A stretch of 64,000 bases of DNA from Chloroflexota bacterium (GCA_028875185.1 JAPPFH010000120.1:1-64000); one strand, 5' to 3'; positions 53,400 through 64,000 are shown, counted from the stretch's first letter. Notes: generated from the sequence alone by a model not told the origin. Numbers and translations: made by a program.

Positions 53400-54092
53400 G
53401 TGGCGCAAAAACTCAGAAGCGCGCCCCAGCGCAATAAGCTGATACTGGGCGCGGTCATCGTCGCCGCGCTGGCGATCGCGCTCATATTTGTCGTGGTCTC
53501 CAGCCAGAGCTCTTTCAGTGAGAGCGCAAACGATTACTCGCAGATTCCGCAGGGGCGGCGCGATGATGGCGGCTTCGTTTTGGGCGATCCGGCGGCGCCG
53601 ATCACCATAATCGCCTTTGAAGATTTCCTCTGCAGCCATTGCCAGCGTTATAAATCGACGGTCGACAAGCTCATCAGCCAGTATGTCGCCAAAGGCATGG
53701 CGCGCTTCGAATATCGCTTCACGCCCGTCGTCGATCCCGCCTATTCCCGGCTTGCCGCCCAGCTTAACGAATGTGCCGAAACCCTGCGCCCCGGCGCCTT
53801 CTGGACCGCGCATGACCGCCTCTTTGAATTGGCCAGCGCCCGCCGCTTCAACGACAGCTCGGCGCGCAGCTTTGCCGATGCGATGAATATGTCGTACGCT
53901 GATCTGCTCGAATGTACGCGCGATGCGGCGCAAGTCGATATCGATTCGCAATACGCCACGCAGCTGGAAGTCCGCGGCACGCCCACCGTATTCTTCCAGA
54001 TCGGCAACGCCATGCCGCAGCTCACGCACTTCAGCAACCAACCGACGATTGAGCAGTTGGGAACGCTGATTGAGCAGTTCAATTTACAGTAG
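53400..54092 (+). CDS. DsbA/thioredoxin-like membrane-anchored oxidoreductase
   Basis: 230-residue thiol-disulphide oxidoreductase of the DsbA/BdbD type. An N-terminal anchor (LILGAVIVAALAIALIFVVV) is followed by a thioredoxin-like domain with the active site FEDFLCSHCQRY, an inserted helical part, and the cis-Pro loop VRGTPTVFFQIGNAM. Two further Cys (LNECAE, LECTRD) may form a structural disulphide. GTG 53400 has GAGGAAG 6 bases upstream and is preferred over an in-frame TTG at 53322. The next gene starts 17 bases later. Confidence 0.9.
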   Translation: MAQKLRSAPQRNKLILGAVIVAALAIALIFVVVSSQSSFSESANDYSQIPQGRRDDGGFVLGDPAAPITIIAFEDFLCSHCQRYKSTVDKLISQYVAKGMARFEYRFTPVVDPAYSRLAAQLNECAETLRPGAFWTAHDRLFELASARRFNDSSARSFADAMNMSYADLLECTRDAAQVDIDSQYATQLEVRGTPTVFFQIGNAMPQLTHFSNQPTIEQLGTLIEQFNLQ

Positions 54093-54109
54093 CCGCGCTA
54101 TTCGGGGGC

Positions 54110-55033
54110 ATGTCACTTCCAAGCTTCTATGACGCGGGCCGCGTCGGTCATCGCTTCTCACCAGATGTGCAGGCGGTGGTAGAGGCTGGCAGCGCGCTGA
54201 ACTTGCCTCCCGCTGCCGATGATGCCCCGAGCATCGCGCTGGTGCTGGTAGATATGCAAGTCGACTTCATTCATACCGATGGCGCCCTGCCCGTGCCCGG
54301 CGCCGTCGGTGATTGCCGCCGCATTGTCGAATGGATTTATCGCCACGTTGCGCGAATCAGCAAGATCTTTCTCTCGCTGGACAGCCACTATCCGCTGCAA
54401 ATTTTTTTCTCCACCTGGTGGCGCGACGCCACCGGCTCTCATCCGCCCCCGAGCGCAATCATAAGCGCGGCCGATGTGCAGGCTGGACGCTGGCAGCCGC
54501 TTTACGAGCTAGAATGGTCGCGGCAATATGTCCGCCAATTGGAAAACCAGCATCGCAAACAGTTGATGATTTGGCCCTTTCATACGTTGGTCGGCGCCGC
54601 CGGGCACAACCTGTCGCCGTCTCTCTACGAGGCGGTTTGCTATCACGCGGCAGCGCGACAGAGCCAGCCGCTGATGCTGAGCAAGGGCTCAATCCCACGG
54701 ACAGAGCACTACTCCATTTTCGAGCCCGAGGTCAAAGTCGCCGATCATCCGCAGGGACTTTTCAATCGCGCCCTCTTGACAGAACTGAACACTTACGACC
54801 TCGTTTATCTGACGGGCCAAGCCAAAAGCCATTGCGTTTTGGAGACTGTGAACTCAATAATGCGCGCGCTTGCGCCGCATCCTGATCGCATCGCAGGGCT
54901 GCGCGTCCTCGAAGACGGCATGTCCTCAGTCGTCGTGCCCGGCATCGACTTTGACGCCCTCGCAGACGAGGCTTTTAAGCATCACCGCGAAAATGGCTTG
55001 ACCTTGACCCGTACCACAGAGGCGATCGGCTAA
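54110..55033 (+). CDS. Isochorismatase-family hydrolase, nicotinamidase-like
   Basis: Cysteine hydrolase of 307 residues. The triad residues are seen as Asp in ALVLVDMQVDFI, Lys in LSKGSIPRTEHYS and Cys in GQAKSHCVLETV. Metal-binding residues may be in SLDSHYPLQIFF, where nicotinamidases have Asp-x-His. It is longer than PncA (about 210 residues), with extra segments at the N-terminus and middle. A nicotinate phosphoribosyltransferase gene two genes on supports a nicotinamide-to-nicotinate role, but this is inferred. It is 5 bases from mtnA and co-directional. Confidence 0.83.
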   Translation: MSLPSFYDAGRVGHRFSPDVQAVVEAGSALNLPPAADDAPSIALVLVDMQVDFIHTDGALPVPGAVGDCRRIVEWIYRHVARISKIFLSLDSHYPLQIFFSTWWRDATGSHPPPSAIISAADVQAGRWQPLYELEWSRQYVRQLENQHRKQLMIWPFHTLVGAAGHNLSPSLYEAVCYHAAARQSQPLMLSKGSIPRTEHYSIFEPEVKVADHPQGLFNRALLTELNTYDLVYLTGQAKSHCVLETVNSIMRALAPHPDRIAGLRVLEDGMSSVVVPGIDFDALADEAFKHHRENGLTLTRTTEAIG

Positions 55034-55038
55034 ACGCA

Positions 55039-56082
55039 ATGCGAACGGTAGAATGGGATGGCGGCGCCGTCAGAATGATCGATCAGCGGAAATTGCCCTG
55101 GAAGCTGGAATTCGTCAGGCTGGAAACGGTCGAAGCCGTCGCCGAAAGCATACAGAACATGACCGTCCGGGGCGCGCCGGCAATTGGCGCGGCCGCCGGC
55201 TTCGGGCTGGCGCTCGCCGCCCGGAAAAGCCAAACGAACGACATCGACGCGTTGATAGAAGACTTGCTGCAATCCGCCGACCGGCTGAAAGCCGCCCGAC
55301 CCACAGCCGTCAACCTGGCTTGGGCAGTCGACAAGCTGATGCGCATCGCCGCCAGCGGCGAATTTAATAACCCGGATGACCTGCGCGATGCGCTGCTGGC
55401 GGCGGCGCGGCAGATCGCCGATGACGATGTCGCCATCAACAGCCGCATGGCGCGGCGCGGCGCGGCACTGGTCAAAGACGGCGCGACCATTCTTCACCAC
55501 TGCAACACCGGCGCGCTGGCCACGGTCGATTACGGTACGGCGCTGGGCGTCGTCCGCGCCGCTTTCGAAGCGGGCAAGCGGATCCACGTCCTGCTGGACG
55601 AGACCCGTCCCCGCTTGCAAGGCTCGCGCTTGAGCGCCTGGGAAATGGAACAGCTGGGCGTCAGTTATGACATCATCCCCGATACCGCCGCCGGCTATTT
55701 CATGGCGAGCGGCGAGGTTGATATCATCCTCGTCGGCGCCGATCGGGTAGCCGCCAATGGCGACTTCGCCAACAAGATTGGCACCTACCAACTGGCGATT
55801 ATGGCGCGCGAGCACAGCATTCCCTTTTATACCGTGGCGCCAACGTCAACCATCGACCTTGAACTTCCCAGCGGCGACCATATCCCAATCGAGCAGCGGG
55901 ACCCGGCAGAGGTGACTACGCCCTACGGCAACAGAATCGTGCCAGCGCATTTCAAAGCGCGCAACCCGGCTTTTGACGTCACGCCCCACCGCTATCTCTG
56001 CGGCATCGTCACCGAAAACGGCATCGCCCGCCCGCCATTCGTCGAGAGCCTGCGCCTCGCTGTCGCCGGACGAGCCTTATAG
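55039..56082 (+). CDS. mtnA: S-methyl-5-thioribose-1-phosphate isomerase
   Basis: Isomerises methylthioribose 1-phosphate to methylthioribulose 1-phosphate in methionine salvage; in many bacteria without later mtn enzymes related proteins act on 5-deoxyribose 1-phosphate. 347 residues with NMTVRGAPAIGAAAGFGLAL, LHHCNTGALATVDYGTALGV (catalytic Cys), LLDETRPRLQGSRL, VGADRVAANGDFANKIGTY (catalytic Asp) and the C-terminal HKAARNPAFD-like FKARNPAFDVTPH. ATG 55039 is the start. mtnP or other salvage genes are not seen here. Confidence 0.96.
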   Translation: MRTVEWDGGAVRMIDQRKLPWKLEFVRLETVEAVAESIQNMTVRGAPAIGAAAGFGLALAARKSQTNDIDALIEDLLQSADRLKAARPTAVNLAWAVDKLMRIAASGEFNNPDDLRDALLAAARQIADDDVAINSRMARRGAALVKDGATILHHCNTGALATVDYGTALGVVRAAFEAGKRIHVLLDETRPRLQGSRLSAWEMEQLGVSYDIIPDTAAGYFMASGEVDIILVGADRVAANGDFANKIGTYQLAIMAREHSIPFYTVAPTSTIDLELPSGDHIPIEQRDPAEVTTPYGNRIVPAHFKARNPAFDVTPHRYLCGIVTENGIARPPFVESLRLAVAGRAL

Positions 56083-56117
56083 ATCCGCGGTAAACACCTG
56101 AAAATCGCCGGCTGTGC

Positions 56118-57482
56118 TCAACCAAGCTCGCCGAGATCGACCCGCTCCAAATCGGGATTGTCGCAGGGGCGCCGCCCCACCTTGGGCATATCGACCCAGC
56201 GCCCAGCGACTTTCACGCGAACGATGTCCATGGTGAAATCGGAATTCGCGCGGCGGTCGTTTGCCAGGAAAGCCGAGCCTATGCCATAGCTATCGACCGG
56301 CGCGCCGGCAGCCTCGAAGCGCGCCACTCGCTCCAGATTGAAGCCGCCCGACACAACAATCCGCGCGCCGCGGCAAAAGTCGCGCGCCGCCGATTCCAAT
56401 TCGCGCGGCACGTCCCAGCTTTCCCAAGCATTATTCAGCGCCTCGCGCACGGTGAAGACCAAAGACGATGTGACGCCTTTATCAGTGATATCTGACTGTG
56501 AGCGATCGCGCAATGCCCCGCTGGTGTCGAGCCTTACGCCGTGCAAAGTCCAGCGCGTCATCTCTTTGCTGTCAGACGCTCGATAGGCGGCCGCGTAATG
56601 GGGCCAGAAGGCGGCCAGAGTGGCGCGGCTGTCCGCGATCACATCATTGTTGAAATCGGCGAGCAAGATGCGTGGCGTCTCCAGCGGAATATGACGCGCG
56701 AATTGCGCCATCGTCTCGGCGCTGTCAGCCAGGAAACAGGCGATCATCGCATGTGGAATCGTGCCCACGCCCGCCCCGCCCCAAAGCGACGCCTGCGCGT
56801 CTGTGCTCGCCAATGGCTTTACCTCAAAGCCCGTATCGCGGTGAAATCGCCGCAGCGCCAGCCAATAGGCATAACCATCAATCGCTTGCGCCTCTGGCAA
56901 GTCGAAGCGCGCCGGGAAAAACAACACCGACTTGCCACCGGCCGCTTGCAAGACTTCGTAGACATTCGTGGCGACTCGGCTGGCGCGCGAAAGCACACCG
57001 AGAATCGACGTTTCGAGCACGGCGAAGTCACGATATCGTCCGCGGATTTCAACGACCGTGAGCACATTCTGCGGGTCGCCATCATAATAGGTCACCACGC
57101 CATCTTGTACGGCGTCGACTTCCAGGTCGCGCCAGGTCTCCAGCCAGTTGTCGCATTCATCAAAGAAACCGGTCGCGCAGCGCAACTGCGCCAACGCGTG
57201 ATCCACGCCGGCAATCAGCGCCATTGGCGATCGCCGATTGAAAATCTGCGCTTCCACCTCAATCTCGCCAACGTTCAAAGCTTCGACGCCGATTACGCCA
57301 CGCGGATTGGATCCGCGGTAGCGGTAGCCTTCTTGCGCCAGCGCCGAGAGCATCAAGCGGCTATTGGCGAAGTAACTATCGGCGTAGAAGCCGCGCCGCA
57401 GCGCTGCCGCCGGCAAATTAAAATCCGCCGCTTTCAATCGCTTACGATCAAAAATGGACAAATCCCGCGCCACCCTCTCCAC
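56118..57482 (-). CDS. pncB: Nicotinate phosphoribosyltransferase
   Basis: Makes nicotinate mononucleotide from nicotinate and PRPP, the first step of NAD salvage. 454 residues starting at GTG 57482: LRRGFYADSYFANSRLML, NRRSPMALIAGVDHALAQL, LETSILGVLSRASRVATNVY (active-site region), GGAGVGTIPHAMIACFLADS, LADFNNDVIADSR, RIVVSGGFNLERVARFE and DSYGIGSAFL. It belongs to the longer NaPRTase group with an N-terminal extension. It is convergent with mtnA and divergent from the kinase gene. Confidence 0.9.
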   Translation of the reverse strand: MERVARDLSIFDRKRLKAADFNLPAAALRRGFYADSYFANSRLMLSALAQEGYRYRGSNPRGVIGVEALNVGEIEVEAQIFNRRSPMALIAGVDHALAQLRCATGFFDECDNWLETWRDLEVDAVQDGVVTYYDGDPQNVLTVVEIRGRYRDFAVLETSILGVLSRASRVATNVYEVLQAAGGKSVLFFPARFDLPEAQAIDGYAYWLALRRFHRDTGFEVKPLASTDAQASLWGGAGVGTIPHAMIACFLADSAETMAQFARHIPLETPRILLADFNNDVIADSRATLAAFWPHYAAAYRASDSKEMTRWTLHGVRLDTSGALRDRSQSDITDKGVTSSLVFTVREALNNAWESWDVPRELESAARDFCRGARIVVSGGFNLERVARFEAAGAPVDSYGIGSAFLANDRRANSDFTMDIVRVKVAGRWVDMPKVGRRPCDNPDLERVDLGELG

Positions 57483-57658
57483 TGTCTGCCGTTAATCCGA
57501 ACTCATATCATCGAAAGTATATCATCAGTCTTCCAGCCTATCACCGAGGCGCGCCAATCACGGTTCACAATCGCCGTTGCGGAATCGTTAGTACACGGCC
57601 TCCGCGAAATACGCTATACTGCGCGCTTGCGCAATTAATCGGACGGCGGACTGCGAAG

Positions 57659-58624
57659 ATGGAAACCCTTGTAACCGGCTCGATCGCCTATGACTATCTG
57701 ATGCGCTTCCCGGGCAGCTTTCAGCAGCACTTCTTACCCGATAGGCTGCACGATTTGAGCCTGAGCTTCCTGGTCGATGATATGACCAAACACTGGGGCG
57801 GCGTCGGCGCCAATATCGCTTTCACGCTGGCGCAGTTTGGCGCCCGTCCTAAATTGATGGGAACGGTCGGGCGCGACTTCGGCGATTACCGGCGCTGGCT
57901 GGAGGGCAGCGGCGTCGATTGCAGCACCGTGATCCAAATCGACGAGGTTTTCACTGCCTCTTTCTTCGCCAACACCGATGACGACAATAACCAGCTCGCC
58001 TTCTTCTACGGCGGCGCGATGAACCTGGCGCGCGACTACCGTATCGCCGATGTCGTCAGACAATCGCCCGACCTCGTGATCATCTCGCCCAATGATCCGG
58101 TTGCCATGGTCAACTTATGTGATGAATGCCGCCAGCAGAATCTGCGCTTCATCTACGACCCGGGTCAGCAGGTGGCGCGCCTGGATGGCGACGAGCTGAA
58201 GCGCGGCATCCGGGGCGCCTACATGGTCATCGTCAACATCTACGAAGCCAGCGTCATTTACGACAAGACCGGCTGGTCGCTAGACGATTTGCGCCAGCAA
58301 GCGGAAATCGTCGTCATTACCGAAAGCGAAAACGGATCCAAAATCTATCATGATGACGACATCATTGAGCTGCAAGCTTTCCCGCCGACAAATATCGCCG
58401 ACCCGACTGGCGCCGGCGACGCTTATCGCGCCGGCTTCATTCTTGGACTGAGCGAGCGGCTGCCATTGAAGCTCTGCGGGCAGATTGGCGCGCTCAGCGC
58501 GACTTACGCCTTGGAAGTCGTCGGCACGCAGAATCACAGGTTCGGGTTGGCGGAGTTCGTCGAACGCTTCCGTTCGCTCGTCGCTGACGGCGGCCAACTG
58601 GATTACCTCCTCAAATTAGCATGA
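57659..58624 (+). CDS. PfkB-family carbohydrate/nucleoside kinase, possibly adenosine kinase
   Basis: Ribokinase-fold kinase of 321 residues. Signs are TLVTGSIAYDYLMRFPG, WGGVGANIAFTLAQFGARP, LMGTVGRDFGDYRRWLEG and the catalytic anion-hole motif NIADPTGAGDAYRAGFILG. Position between mtnA/pncB and ahcY makes adenosine a likely substrate, since AhcY releases adenosine that must be removed; sugar or other nucleoside substrates are possible. ATG 57659 is the start; a TATACT -10 element is near 57610. Confidence 0.9.
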   Translation: METLVTGSIAYDYLMRFPGSFQQHFLPDRLHDLSLSFLVDDMTKHWGGVGANIAFTLAQFGARPKLMGTVGRDFGDYRRWLEGSGVDCSTVIQIDEVFTASFFANTDDDNNQLAFFYGGAMNLARDYRIADVVRQSPDLVIISPNDPVAMVNLCDECRQQNLRFIYDPGQQVARLDGDELKRGIRGAYMVIVNIYEASVIYDKTGWSLDDLRQQAEIVVITESENGSKIYHDDDIIELQAFPPTNIADPTGAGDAYRAGFILGLSERLPLKLCGQIGALSATYALEVVGTQNHRFGLAEFVERFRSLVADGGQLDYLLKLA

Positions 58625-60156
<1,532 letters not shown>

Positions 60157-60257
60157 TTCATACGCCGAAGCCAGGCGCACTACGATTACAACTCCGCTCC
60201 TTTTGCGCTGATACGGATTGATGATTAGCCGACTCTATAGGAACGGGGTTAGTTCCC

Positions 60258-62789
60258 ATGATTAACAGAAAAAACTTGGCGGCGCTGCTTGTAACGCTCT
60301 TTAGCGCCGCGCTTTGGACAGGCCTCTTTGTTGCCCAAGCGCCCGCGCGCGCCCGCATTATCAATGTCGCCGCCGGTTTCCCGGCGCTCGATGTCTACAT
60401 CAATGGCGAACTGGCGGAAACAAATCTAACATACACGGAAGACTCCGCAATCTTCGATCTGCCCGCTGGCGAAGCCGAAGTAGCGGCATACATTGCTGGA
60501 ACCACATCGCGACTATTTCTTCAGCCGGTCAGCCTAGACACTGATGCTTCCGCCATCGTGCTCACCTCCAACGCGGGTGAACCGGCATATATCGTCAACG
60601 AAGACCTAAGTCCGCTGGATTTCGGCATGACGCGTCTGACCATCGTAAACGCGCTCAATGACGGTTCCGCTATCGATATCATGACGTCCGAGCATGATCA
60701 GCTGACCAGCGAAAGCCTTGGACAGGGCGCGTCCCTCGGCGCATTGGAATTGCCCGCGGGCCAAGTCGAATTCAGCGCGCTGCCCTTAAACGCCGCCGAC
60801 GCCGCCCGCAGCAATTTCAGCGCTGCGCTGCCGGCCGCCGCCAGCAACATCCTGCTGATCCACGGCGATTCTAACGATCCGCAGCTACTGCATTCGGCGG
60901 CGGCTTTCGATGCCGATAGCGCTAGCGGGCGCGTCCGTTTCGTCCACGCTGTGCAAGGCGCCGCCCCGATTGATCTCAAAATCGATGATCTGATGGTTAT
61001 CCCAGCGCTGGCTTTTGCCAATCCCACTCAGCATATTGCCATCCCCAGCGGTTCTCGCCAGCTTACGTTGAGCATCGGCGGCACGTTAATCGCATCGACT
61101 AGCCTGGATATCGGCGCCGGGCAAATGCGCACGGTGGTTGTAATGGGCTCCCCAGCCTCGCTAAAGCCATATTCGTATGACGACTCGCTACAAGACTTAA
61201 ATGAATCTTCAGCCCTCGTCAACCTGGTGAATGCCGTGCCCAACAGCTCGGTCAAGCGGTTGCGGCTGGAAAGCGGCGCCATCGTGGCGGCCGATGTCGA
61301 CTATGGCGCGGAAAGCGGCGCCGCGCGGATCGTACCGGGATTGCAATCAATGGCGATGACTCTTGAAATCGATGACGCCAGCGGCACTGTCGAAGTGCCG
61401 CCAAGCAGCTTTTACGCCGGTTCCTATTACAACCTTATCGCCTTGCCCGGCAGCGCCTTCACCGCGCCCCGCTTGCTAGTCGCCGAGACCAGCCTGATGC
61501 GCCGCATATCCGGCCCCGCGCCAATGGACGACGCCGACGCCCAAGACGAGACAGATCCGCGCGCCACGGAGCCCGAGGCCGATTCTGAAGAATCCGCTAC
61601 TGAAATGGACTCCACGGCTGAGCGGGAATCGACTGTCAAAATGGAAGAGGTCTCGGAGTCCGAGACTATCAGCGAGCCCGACGCTGAGCCCGAGACCGGT
61701 CCGTCGCTGGTCGTTGGTCCTTACGCCATCGTTGATCTGGAACCCAGCGGGCGCTTGCAACTGCGCCAGTATCCCACCAGCAGCGCCCTGTCGCTTGGTC
61801 TTCTGCCCGGCAAAAGCGATCTGACCGTACTCGGCCGCCGCGGCCTCAGCCAGTACTTCGCCGAAGAATCCGCCGAGCTGCCAGTCGACCTTAGCGGCTA
61901 TACAGCCGATCCGGCGGCGGCGCTCTATCCCGCGGAAGACCTGCGCCCCGACGACACTTGGCTCTTTGTTATGTATCAAACGGAGGACAGCGGCACTCTC
62001 GTCGGCTGGGTCAATGCCTTCTACCTAGATGTATTCAACGAGACCGGCGGAACACAGCGTTTGGCAAGCCTGCCAACGGTTCGACAGAATCGAGCCGGCA
62101 ACACCTTCAACACCGAAATAAGACCGCCCAATCTCGCTGATCATGTGTCGGCTCACGTCTTCGGATTGAATCCGGACGCGATGCTCAACATGCGCATGTC
62201 CAACAGCCCCGACAGCGAAGTTATGACGCAACTGGCGCCGAATACGGCACTGTCCTTGGTCGGATTCGACGAAGCGGCCGAATGGGCATTTGTTGATTAT
62301 GACCCCGATACCGGCGAGATCATGAGAGGTTGGGTTAGCGCAGCCTATCTCCAATTGCTGCTGAATGGTGAACCCGTGCTCGTCAGCGCGCTGCGCGCCC
62401 TTGATGAAACTATCGCCCCGCAAATCAGCTCGCAACTGCGGGGCAGCGTACGCAGCGCCGACCACTCTGGTCCAACGCCAATTCCACTATCTGAGGACAA
62501 GATGACGGGCATCATCGGTGAAATTGTCCTCGATCCCGGCGCTATGCTCCATCTGCGGCGGCGCCCAAACACGATTGCCGAGTCGCTCGCCCTGATTCCC
62601 GCCGGCGCCACGGTCGCTATCGGTGGCATTACCGAAAATACGGAGTGGCTAAAGACCAGCTACGCCGAGCGAGACGGCTGGATCTCGGCGCGCTACGTGG
62701 CGCTGCTGCTGCGTGGGCGCCAGTATCATCGGGACTATGTCGAGAGCCTGCTGGCGCCGCACGACAATGCGGGCAACCCCAGCAGCTAG
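60258..62789 (+). CDS. Large secreted DUF4397/SH3 multidomain protein
   Basis: 843 residues, exported (LAALLVTLFSAALWTGLFVA then AQAPARA). Residues about 30-410 hold two or more DUF4397-like beta domains (ARIINVAAGFPALDVYING, GRVRFVHAVQGAAPIDLKID, SALVNLVNAVPNSSVKRLRL). A strongly acidic Glu/Ser/Thr linker spans about 420-485. The remainder carries three SH3-type modules (each with a G-W/V motif: LVGWVNAFYLDVF, MRGWVSAAYLQLL, RDGWISARYVALL), about 120-140 residues apart. Proteins of this layout bind envelope material in related bacteria; function here is unknown. Shine-Dalgarno is weak. Confidence 0.85.
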   Translation: MINRKNLAALLVTLFSAALWTGLFVAQAPARARIINVAAGFPALDVYINGELAETNLTYTEDSAIFDLPAGEAEVAAYIAGTTSRLFLQPVSLDTDASAIVLTSNAGEPAYIVNEDLSPLDFGMTRLTIVNALNDGSAIDIMTSEHDQLTSESLGQGASLGALELPAGQVEFSALPLNAADAARSNFSAALPAAASNILLIHGDSNDPQLLHSAAAFDADSASGRVRFVHAVQGAAPIDLKIDDLMVIPALAFANPTQHIAIPSGSRQLTLSIGGTLIASTSLDIGAGQMRTVVVMGSPASLKPYSYDDSLQDLNESSALVNLVNAVPNSSVKRLRLESGAIVAADVDYGAESGAARIVPGLQSMAMTLEIDDASGTVEVPPSSFYAGSYYNLIALPGSAFTAPRLLVAETSLMRRISGPAPMDDADAQDETDPRATEPEADSEESATEMDSTAERESTVKMEEVSESETISEPDAEPETGPSLVVGPYAIVDLEPSGRLQLRQYPTSSALSLGLLPGKSDLTVLGRRGLSQYFAEESAELPVDLSGYTADPAAALYPAEDLRPDDTWLFVMYQTEDSGTLVGWVNAFYLDVFNETGGTQRLASLPTVRQNRAGNTFNTEIRPPNLADHVSAHVFGLNPDAMLNMRMSNSPDSEVMTQLAPNTALSLVGFDEAAEWAFVDYDPDTGEIMRGWVSAAYLQLLLNGEPVLVSALRALDETIAPQISSQLRGSVRSADHSGPTPIPLSEDKMTGIIGEIVLDPGAMLHLRRRPNTIAESLALIPAGATVAIGGITENTEWLKTSYAERDGWISARYVALLLRGRQYHRDYVESLLAPHDNAGNPSS

Positions 62790-62880
62790 CATTTGCGGAC
62801 GTCCGTAACAAACCGGTTTCGCTCTGGCGGACGGGGTACTACCTTACAAAATTCCGCATCCTGCCATACTGCCGCATAAT

Positions 62881-63053
62881 CTGAGGACAGGACAGTTTTT
62901 CAACGAGCAAAATATCGTCCCGAATTCTACAATTTCTAGGGCTTTTTCGGGCGACTCACCGAGTCGCCCCTACAGTTTTCGCCAGGAAAGATGCTTTCAG
63001 CGTCTAACGCGGACCCATTATGTACCTTTAGACCAAACCTGTCCTGTCATCAG
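62881..63053. mobile_element. Short non-autonomous transposable element with perfect 10-bp target duplication
   Basis: A 173-bp element with ends CTGAGGACAGGACAG and, inverted, CTGATGACAGGACAG (14 of 15 match). The perfect 10-mer GCCGCATAAT flanks both sides (62871-62880 and 63054-63063), a clear target-site duplication. Inside, GGGCGACTC/GAGTCGCCC (62950-62970) is a GGGGCG-type hairpin. No coding frame is present, so it needs a transposase in trans; CTG ends with 9-11 bp duplications recall the IS4 group, which is a guess. A diverged right end recurs at 57-137. Confidence 0.88.
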
Positions 63054-63318
63054 GCCGCATAATAGACTGGCGGAAGGTGTTCAAAGCAATTTGTGTGAAT
63101 GACCGCCCTTCAAATACAATTCTGAATATAATGCTATGTGTACGGGCGAGCGACGGTCAGTGTCTGCGCGACGCGATGGCTCGCTCAACCGTGCCAGAAA
63201 CTTCCAATTGATTTCGGATGACTAACCAGATTTTACTGAAAGCTGATATGATCTCCCGTCCCGCCGTCGAACTCGCTGAAGCAATTCCGGCGAGCTTCGC
63301 AGCCGAAAGTGGCTTATC
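63054..63318 (+). other. Leader region of the sugar-nucleotide gene
   Basis: No gene is seen. GATATGAT near 63245-63252 may be a -10 element; GAAAGTGG upstream of TTG 63319 is a weak ribosome-binding site. Confidence 0.35.
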
Positions 63319-64000
63319 TTGCGCGTACTGATAACCGGCGCGGGCGGCTTCGTTGGCCACCACCTTTCGGCGCAAATAGGCGGCAGCCAACCGGACGCGC
63401 GTATGACTGGGACGACGTTTTTCCCCAGCGAGACCGTCCACCGAGCAGTACATGATCAACACCGTATCGACCTGAAAGAATATAATTCCGTTCGCCGCCT
63501 GCTGGCGGATTGCCAGCCCGATGCGATCTACCATCTCGCTGCCCAGGCTTTTGTGCCACGTTCATTTGAAGACCCCTGGGAGACCCTCGAGAACAACATT
63601 CGCGCCCAGCTTAATATTATTAGAGCATGCCTGGACCTCCATATTCAGCCGCGGATCTTGATCGTCAGCTCCGCCGAAATCTATGGCGCGGTTGCGCCTG
63701 GCCGGCAGCCAATGAGCGAAGAGACGGCAATCCGCCCGACAAATCCCTACAGCGTTAGCAAGGTCGCGCAAGACATGTTGGGCTTGCAGTATTTCCTGAG
63801 CCACAGCTTGCCGATCATGCGCGCCCGGCCCTTTAACCACATCGGACCCGGCCAGAATGATCGCTTCGTCGCGCCGGCATTCGCCAAGCAGATTGCGGCA
63901 ATTGAGGAAGGCCGGAGCGACGCGGTTATATACGTCGGCAACCTGAATGCGAAACGAGACTTTACCGATGTCCGCGATATCGTCCGCGCCTATCACATGA
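63319..64000 (+). CDS. NAD-dependent sugar-nucleotide reductase/dehydratase, GDP-6-deoxy-mannose reductase-like (partial)
   Basis: Extended short-chain dehydrogenase acting on a nucleotide sugar, cut by the window end after 227 codons. It begins at TTG 63319 with RVLITGAGGFVGHHLS (NAD-binding GxxGxxG), then YHLAAQAFVPRSFEDPWETL, NNIRAQLNIIRACL, VSSAEIYGAV (Ser), NPYSVSKVAQDMLGLQYFL (Tyr and Lys of YxxxK), RARPFNHIGPGQNDRFV and VGNLNAKRDFTDVRDIVRAY. The RPFNHIGPGQ and VGNLxAxRDFTDVRD motifs point to the Rmd/GMD branch (GDP-rhamnose or related sugars). Confidence 0.88.
   Translation, partial: MRVLITGAGGFVGHHLSAQIGGSQPDARMTGTTFFPSETVHRAVHDQHRIDLKEYNSVRRLLADCQPDAIYHLAAQAFVPRSFEDPWETLENNIRAQLNIIRACLDLHIQPRILIVSSAEIYGAVAPGRQPMSEETAIRPTNPYSVSKVAQDMLGLQYFLSHSLPIMRARPFNHIGPGQNDRFVAPAFAKQIAAIEEGRSDAVIYVGNLNAKRDFTDVRDIVRAYHM

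Noticed and set aside
56541-57638. Plus-strand open frame opposite nicotinate phosphoribosyltransferase
   Set aside because: Antisense to a complete, conserved gene and without recognisable motifs.

Overview
The window is a GC-rich bacterial chromosome segment with about 45 genes and no rRNA, tRNA or CRISPR. Gene content, many GTG/TTG starts with good Shine-Dalgarno sites, secreted SH3/FN3/DUF4397 proteins, a translin-like protein, a GlyA-GcvT fusion and abundant GGGGCG palindromes suggest an Anaerolineae-like Chloroflexota bacterium. That assignment is an inference; there is no marker rRNA here.

Layout. 1-3.9 kb: the end of a small mobile element, a broken membrane-protein gene, an ABC ATPase and an AT-richer DarG-DarT toxin-antitoxin pair. 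4-6.5 kb: an OmpR-type response regulator and kinase behind TTTACA direct repeats. 6.5-16.2 kb: def and an acetyltransferase, a secreted FN3/SH3 protein with an 11-C tract, a MarR regulator beside a frameshifted isocitrate dehydrogenase-like gene, rsmG, a Nudix gene, a YCII protein and a translin-like protein. 16.3-21 kb: rplJ-rplL with L10 leader and attenuator, a degenerate histidine kinase, a 2-hydroxyacid dehydrogenase, two short transposon-like elements and greA. 21-34 kb: ECF sigma with a probable anti-sigma partner, mgsA, a glycosyltransferase, a TPR lytic transglycosylase, a DUF255 protein, ftsH and an EF-G-like GTPase. 34.6-44.2 kb: an SGNH hydrolase, then the glycine-cleavage region: a glyA-gcvT fusion on the plus strand and gcvH-gcvPA-gcvPB on the minus strand behind a glycine riboswitch. 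44.2-54 kb: SCO1, alr, tgt, PIG-L deacetylase, DUF3048, mltG, a lipoprotein, pyrimidine nucleoside phosphorylase and a DsbA-like protein. 54-60 kb: a salvage cluster (nicotinamidase-like, mtnA, nicotinate phosphoribosyltransferase, PfkB kinase, ahcY) linking NAD, methylthioadenosine and S-adenosylhomocysteine recycling. 60-64 kb: a large SH3 protein, a short element with perfect 10-bp target duplications, and a nucleotide-sugar reductase cut by the window edge.

The most unusual signals are: (i) one repeat family read in frame inside both gcvPB and the glyA-gcvT fusion, giving matching extra peptides; (ii) two non-coding elements with inverted ends and 10-11 bp target duplications; (iii) a DarG antitoxin with a GIY-YIG-like C-terminus that appears catalytically dead; (iv) a tRNA-guanine transglycosylase lacking its three zinc cysteines; (v) a two-hairpin repeat family whose stems vary with compensatory changes.
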